A DNA stretch of 15,339 nt from Candidatus Melainabacteria bacterium (GTDB lineage Bacteria; Cyanobacteriota; Vampirovibrionia; Obscuribacterales; Obscuribacteraceae), in assembly GCA_003151275.1 (NCBI GenBank), contig PLXC01000158.1, forward strand, positions 1 through 15,339, written 5' to 3'. The position numbers and the translations under genes are program-made. Below, piece after piece: positions 13,124-15,339 of the stretch. A model generated the notes under the pieces. It was not told the origin of the DNA and searched no databases. It saw only the letters and a program-made list of their open reading frames with translations. Each line of letters begins with the position of its first letter. Within the stretch, counting starts at the first letter, position 1.

Positions 13124-14962
13124 ATGTCTAAGCAGATCGCAGATAACCGCATCAAGTCCAAACGCTTGTACAAATTGGGTCGTGCCGTCTTTGTTCTCTC
13201 CCACAACGATCCTTCATTTGAGCACGTACTCGGCCAATTATTGACTCATTGCAATGACAGCAATTTTGAGTGTGACCTGGTTTATGATGTGCGGCTTGGC
13301 TGGAGCTTCGATCTAAACGAGCTTTTAAACCAGCTGGTCGAGAGTCACAAGCGGTGCAGCCGGCTGTGCGCGGCCAGTCTGGTTAGTCCAGATGGACAAA
13401 AAGTTCTGATCTCAGGCGGCGCAGATACCGGCAAAACGACGTTGGCTCTGGCGCTCGTTTTTGGCCACGGTTGGAAAGTAATCAGTGAACACAGTACCTT
13501 GCTCGACATGGAGCGCAACGAGATCGTAAATTTCACAGCACCATTTCGTTTGAAAAAAGGCATTCGTGATGTGCTGGAAAGTGTCTCAATATCGCTGCCT
13601 CAATTTATCCTGCACGACTTCCTTCCAGTAAAAGAAGAGCATTCTGCTGAGGACTGCAATGGACCGTTCGATGTTGTCGTACATCTGGAGGGAGAGCCTG
13701 GAACCGCGCTGGACTGCTCTTCAATGAACGTTGCTCAGTATGTGCGAAAAATTTTGCCGATTTCGAATCTGCTCGCTGAGCCAGAAAATGTCCATAGATT
13801 CCAGGCTTATCTAACCGACTGTTGTTATCGGTTCATGGGCGGCGGCATCGAGCAGCGCATTGAGAAAGTTCTGCAAATCTGTGAGTTGGAAAGGACAGCT
13901 GCGCCTAAGGGGTCGGCAGTCGAAACCGAGTCTGTCGTGGTTCCGGGCATCGTCATGAAAGAAACGTTCGCCGCTGTGAAGCAACAGACCATAGAGATTG
14001 ATGACACGGAATGGACCCGATCCTTCTCGTGGCTTTCTAATACAATCCTGGTTCCACCATCGACTCCGGTCACCAGAGTCGGGTTGCAGGATGATCTTCT
14101 GGTGTCCATCATGGGACCGGTTGACGGCAGGCGGCTCGACATATCGAATACGGGCCCGGTATTCGGCGGCTTGTTAGCTCTAAGCAGGGGTGCAGCTCCG
14201 ACTTTGCGCGTGGTTGATCGACTTCCATCTGCAGGGATCTGGATCGATCATCGTGCATTTGTGCGTTCCATCTCTTGCGAGCAAATGGTCCTCCACCTGC
14301 ATACACGTGAGGGCATGCGAGTAATAGTTAATACGGACTGCAGCTTTGTGCACGATGTGCGCCTTCAATTCGGGCAGCTTTACGTGGTATCAACAGGCAC
14401 TAATGAGGTGGTTCAGCTGTCCTTGTCAGGAAAAATTTTGCGCCGCTGGAAATTTCCAGGCGAGGGTGACTCACGCCATTTGAACTGCATGGATCTGTGG
14501 AACGGTCGATATGTAGTCTCCTGCTTCGGGCGTTTCGAGAAACCCGGTGCATATCCGCAACATGGAGCGGGCGAGGGAGTTGTCTTTGATCTCGAAACGG
14601 ACGAAACCATTTGGGACGGACTGCATTTCCCACATACTCCACGCATGGACGCTGGGCGGCAGTTTGTTTGCGACTCAGGGTCGAGCCGGTTGCTGATTCG
14701 CGATTGCGACAATGGTAAGGTTCGGGAGGTGCACTTCCCGGGATCTTTTACACGGGGAATTGCCTTCGGTCCTAAGTGTATCTATGTAGGTCTAAGCTGC
14801 ATCAGGGATGCTATCAGGGGGCAATCGGTACCGAGCATTCCCAATGCCAGAATTGCAATCCTGGATCGGACAACTTTCGAGTTAATAGACGAGGTCGATG
14901 TGCCAGGACTAGAAATCTACGACATCATGGTGGTTACGCCCGATGTCGATGCGTTCCCATGA
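13124..14962 (+). CDS. HPr-kinase-like P-loop domain fused to DUF4915/TIGR03032-like domain
   Basis: The 612-residue protein has two parts. Residues about 60-250 resemble the HPr kinase-like P-loop proteins often found beside peptide-modification genes: ASLVSPDGQKVLISGGADTGKTTLALAL carries the Walker A motif GGADTGKT (98-105), then GWKVISEHSTLLD and the FTAPFRLKKG segment. The usual Asp-Asp after the second strand is Glu-His here. Residues about 395-612 match DUF4915/TIGR03032, a beta-propeller-like family of unknown function: HDVRLQFGQLYVVSTGTNEVV, FTRGIAFGPKCIYVGLS (542-558) and PGLEIYDIMVV near the end. No signal peptide is seen. The ATG at 13124 has no clear ribosome site, and the region just upstream is IS remnant, so the native leader may have been lost. 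Catalytic function is unproven. Confidence 0.82.
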   Translation: MSKQIADNRIKSKRLYKLGRAVFVLSHNDPSFEHVLGQLLTHCNDSNFECDLVYDVRLGWSFDLNELLNQLVESHKRCSRLCAASLVSPDGQKVLISGGADTGKTTLALALVFGHGWKVISEHSTLLDMERNEIVNFTAPFRLKKGIRDVLESVSISLPQFILHDFLPVKEEHSAEDCNGPFDVVVHLEGEPGTALDCSSMNVAQYVRKILPISNLLAEPENVHRFQAYLTDCCYRFMGGGIEQRIEKVLQICELERTAAPKGSAVETESVVVPGIVMKETFAAVKQQTIEIDDTEWTRSFSWLSNTILVPPSTPVTRVGLQDDLLVSIMGPVDGRRLDISNTGPVFGGLLALSRGAAPTLRVVDRLPSAGIWIDHRAFVRSISCEQMVLHLHTREGMRVIVNTDCSFVHDVRLQFGQLYVVSTGTNEVVQLSLSGKILRRWKFPGEGDSRHLNCMDLWNGRYVVSCFGRFEKPGAYPQHGAGEGVVFDLETDETIWDGLHFPHTPRMDAGRQFVCDSGSSRLLIRDCDNGKVREVHFPGSFTRGIAFGPKCIYVGLSCIRDAIRGQSVPSIPNARIAILDRTTFELIDEVDVPGLEIYDIMVVTPDVDAFP

Positions 14963-15046
14963 GCTCAAGATGACAGCCAGTCGCATACTATGAGATTTGG
15001 CTCACCTGTTATGGCATTCTGTTTGTTATCTTGTCATCCAGTTTTC

Positions 15047-15062
15047 GGCTGCTGATGCAGCC
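15047..15062 (+). other. Short perfect hairpin after the P-loop fusion gene
   Basis: GGCTGC and GCAGCC pair around TGAT. No T-run follows on either strand. It may mark the 3' end of the preceding transcript, but the evidence is weak. The rest of 14963-15116 shows nothing I can support. Confidence 0.3.
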
Positions 15063-15116
15063 ACATCTTCCAGAAATGCCCATTTGAACAGATGGTCGAA
15101 CTAACGGACCCTGAAA

Positions 15117-15339
15117 ATGTTAAGCACGCTAGAGATTGAGTCGCAGCAAACTGGCATGGTCAGCCGAGCCAATCGGACTGCATCGAGCGGCGCCGATGCT
15201 TATGTTCTGGCGCTGTTCCGCATAGTTCTGTCTTTGGTGGGCATCGCATATCTTGTCGCGTATTTTCTCAATTGCGATCTTCTATGGATGTGCTATGACG
15301 AACCGACTCAGCTTTGTGGGAAAGCCTTATGTTTACTGG
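15117..15339 (+). CDS. Membrane protein start, possibly HTTM-like (runs off the window)
   Basis: An ATG at 15117 opens a frame that stays open for 74 codons to the window edge. After a polar N-terminus of about 27 residues comes a hydrophobic segment (YVLALFRIVLSLVGIAYLVAYF, about 29-50), then NCDLLWMCYDEP. The order 'LxLFRI, long hydrophobic helix, D-x-x-x-x-Y-D-E' resembles the first helix of HTTM-domain proteins, the bacterial relatives of vitamin K-dependent gamma-carboxylase. This rests on a short stretch only. No clear ribosome site precedes the ATG, and the ATG 13 codons later is an alternative. It lies downstream of the P-loop fusion gene on the same strand. Confidence 0.5.
   Translation, partial: MLSTLEIESQQTGMVSRANRTASSGADAYVLALFRIVLSLVGIAYLVAYFLNCDLLWMCYDEPTQLCGKALCLL

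Overview
The window reads as chromosomal DNA of a free-living bacterium with moderately high GC content. Every gene I can support is on the + strand, most with textbook AAGGAG-type ribosome binding sites. TTG appears as a start codon at least once and perhaps three times. The organism cannot be fixed from the sequence. The prkA-yeaH-spoVR trio is spread over Proteobacteria, Firmicutes and Archaea. The carbonic anhydrase looks cyanobacterial/IcfA-like, and the mix of small Cys-rich proteins would suit a non-photosynthetic relative of cyanobacteria (Vampirovibrionia/Obscuribacterales type), but that is only a guess.

Positions 1-4807 hold the conserved stress/starvation/sporulation trio: the C-terminal part of a PrkA serine protein kinase, a DUF444 (YeaH/YhbH) vWA-like protein and a SpoVR/YcgB protein. 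A strong intrinsic terminator separates prkA from yeaH, and a second one with a C(UUCG)G loop closes spoVR. The most notable observation is that this YeaH is about 95 residues longer than E. coli YeaH. The extra segment is clearly similar to the C-terminal region of the neighbouring PrkA: 20 of 50 residues are identical without gaps.

Positions 4822-5918 carry two small unknown genes in tandem. The second appears to join a four-Cys zinc ribbon to a chagasin-like (I42 peptidase inhibitor) beta domain. Positions 6072-9413 are a tight pair: a beta-class carbonic anhydrase and an 888-residue M1 zinc aminopeptidase, followed by a large hairpin.

Positions 9639-12203 are a run of short genes of unknown function. 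They encode a five-Cys mini protein, a membrane-anchored beta-solenoid-like protein, a small membrane protein, a basic/polar protein with two possible starts, a metallothionein-like Cys/Gly-rich protein with an intrinsic terminator, and a coiled-coil protein. Positions 12204-13123 are a decayed stretch: a non-coding region with two imperfect 47-49 bp tandem repeats, then a frameshifted and truncated IS1595-type transposase. After this scar come a 612-residue fusion of an HPr-kinase-like P-loop domain to a DUF4915/TIGR03032-like domain, and the start of a membrane protein, possibly HTTM-like, that runs off the window.

The PrkA-YeaH-SpoVR genes probably act in one stress-response pathway. The carbonic anhydrase/aminopeptidase pair is housekeeping metabolism sharing a transcript. 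The rest is accessory or poorly characterised.
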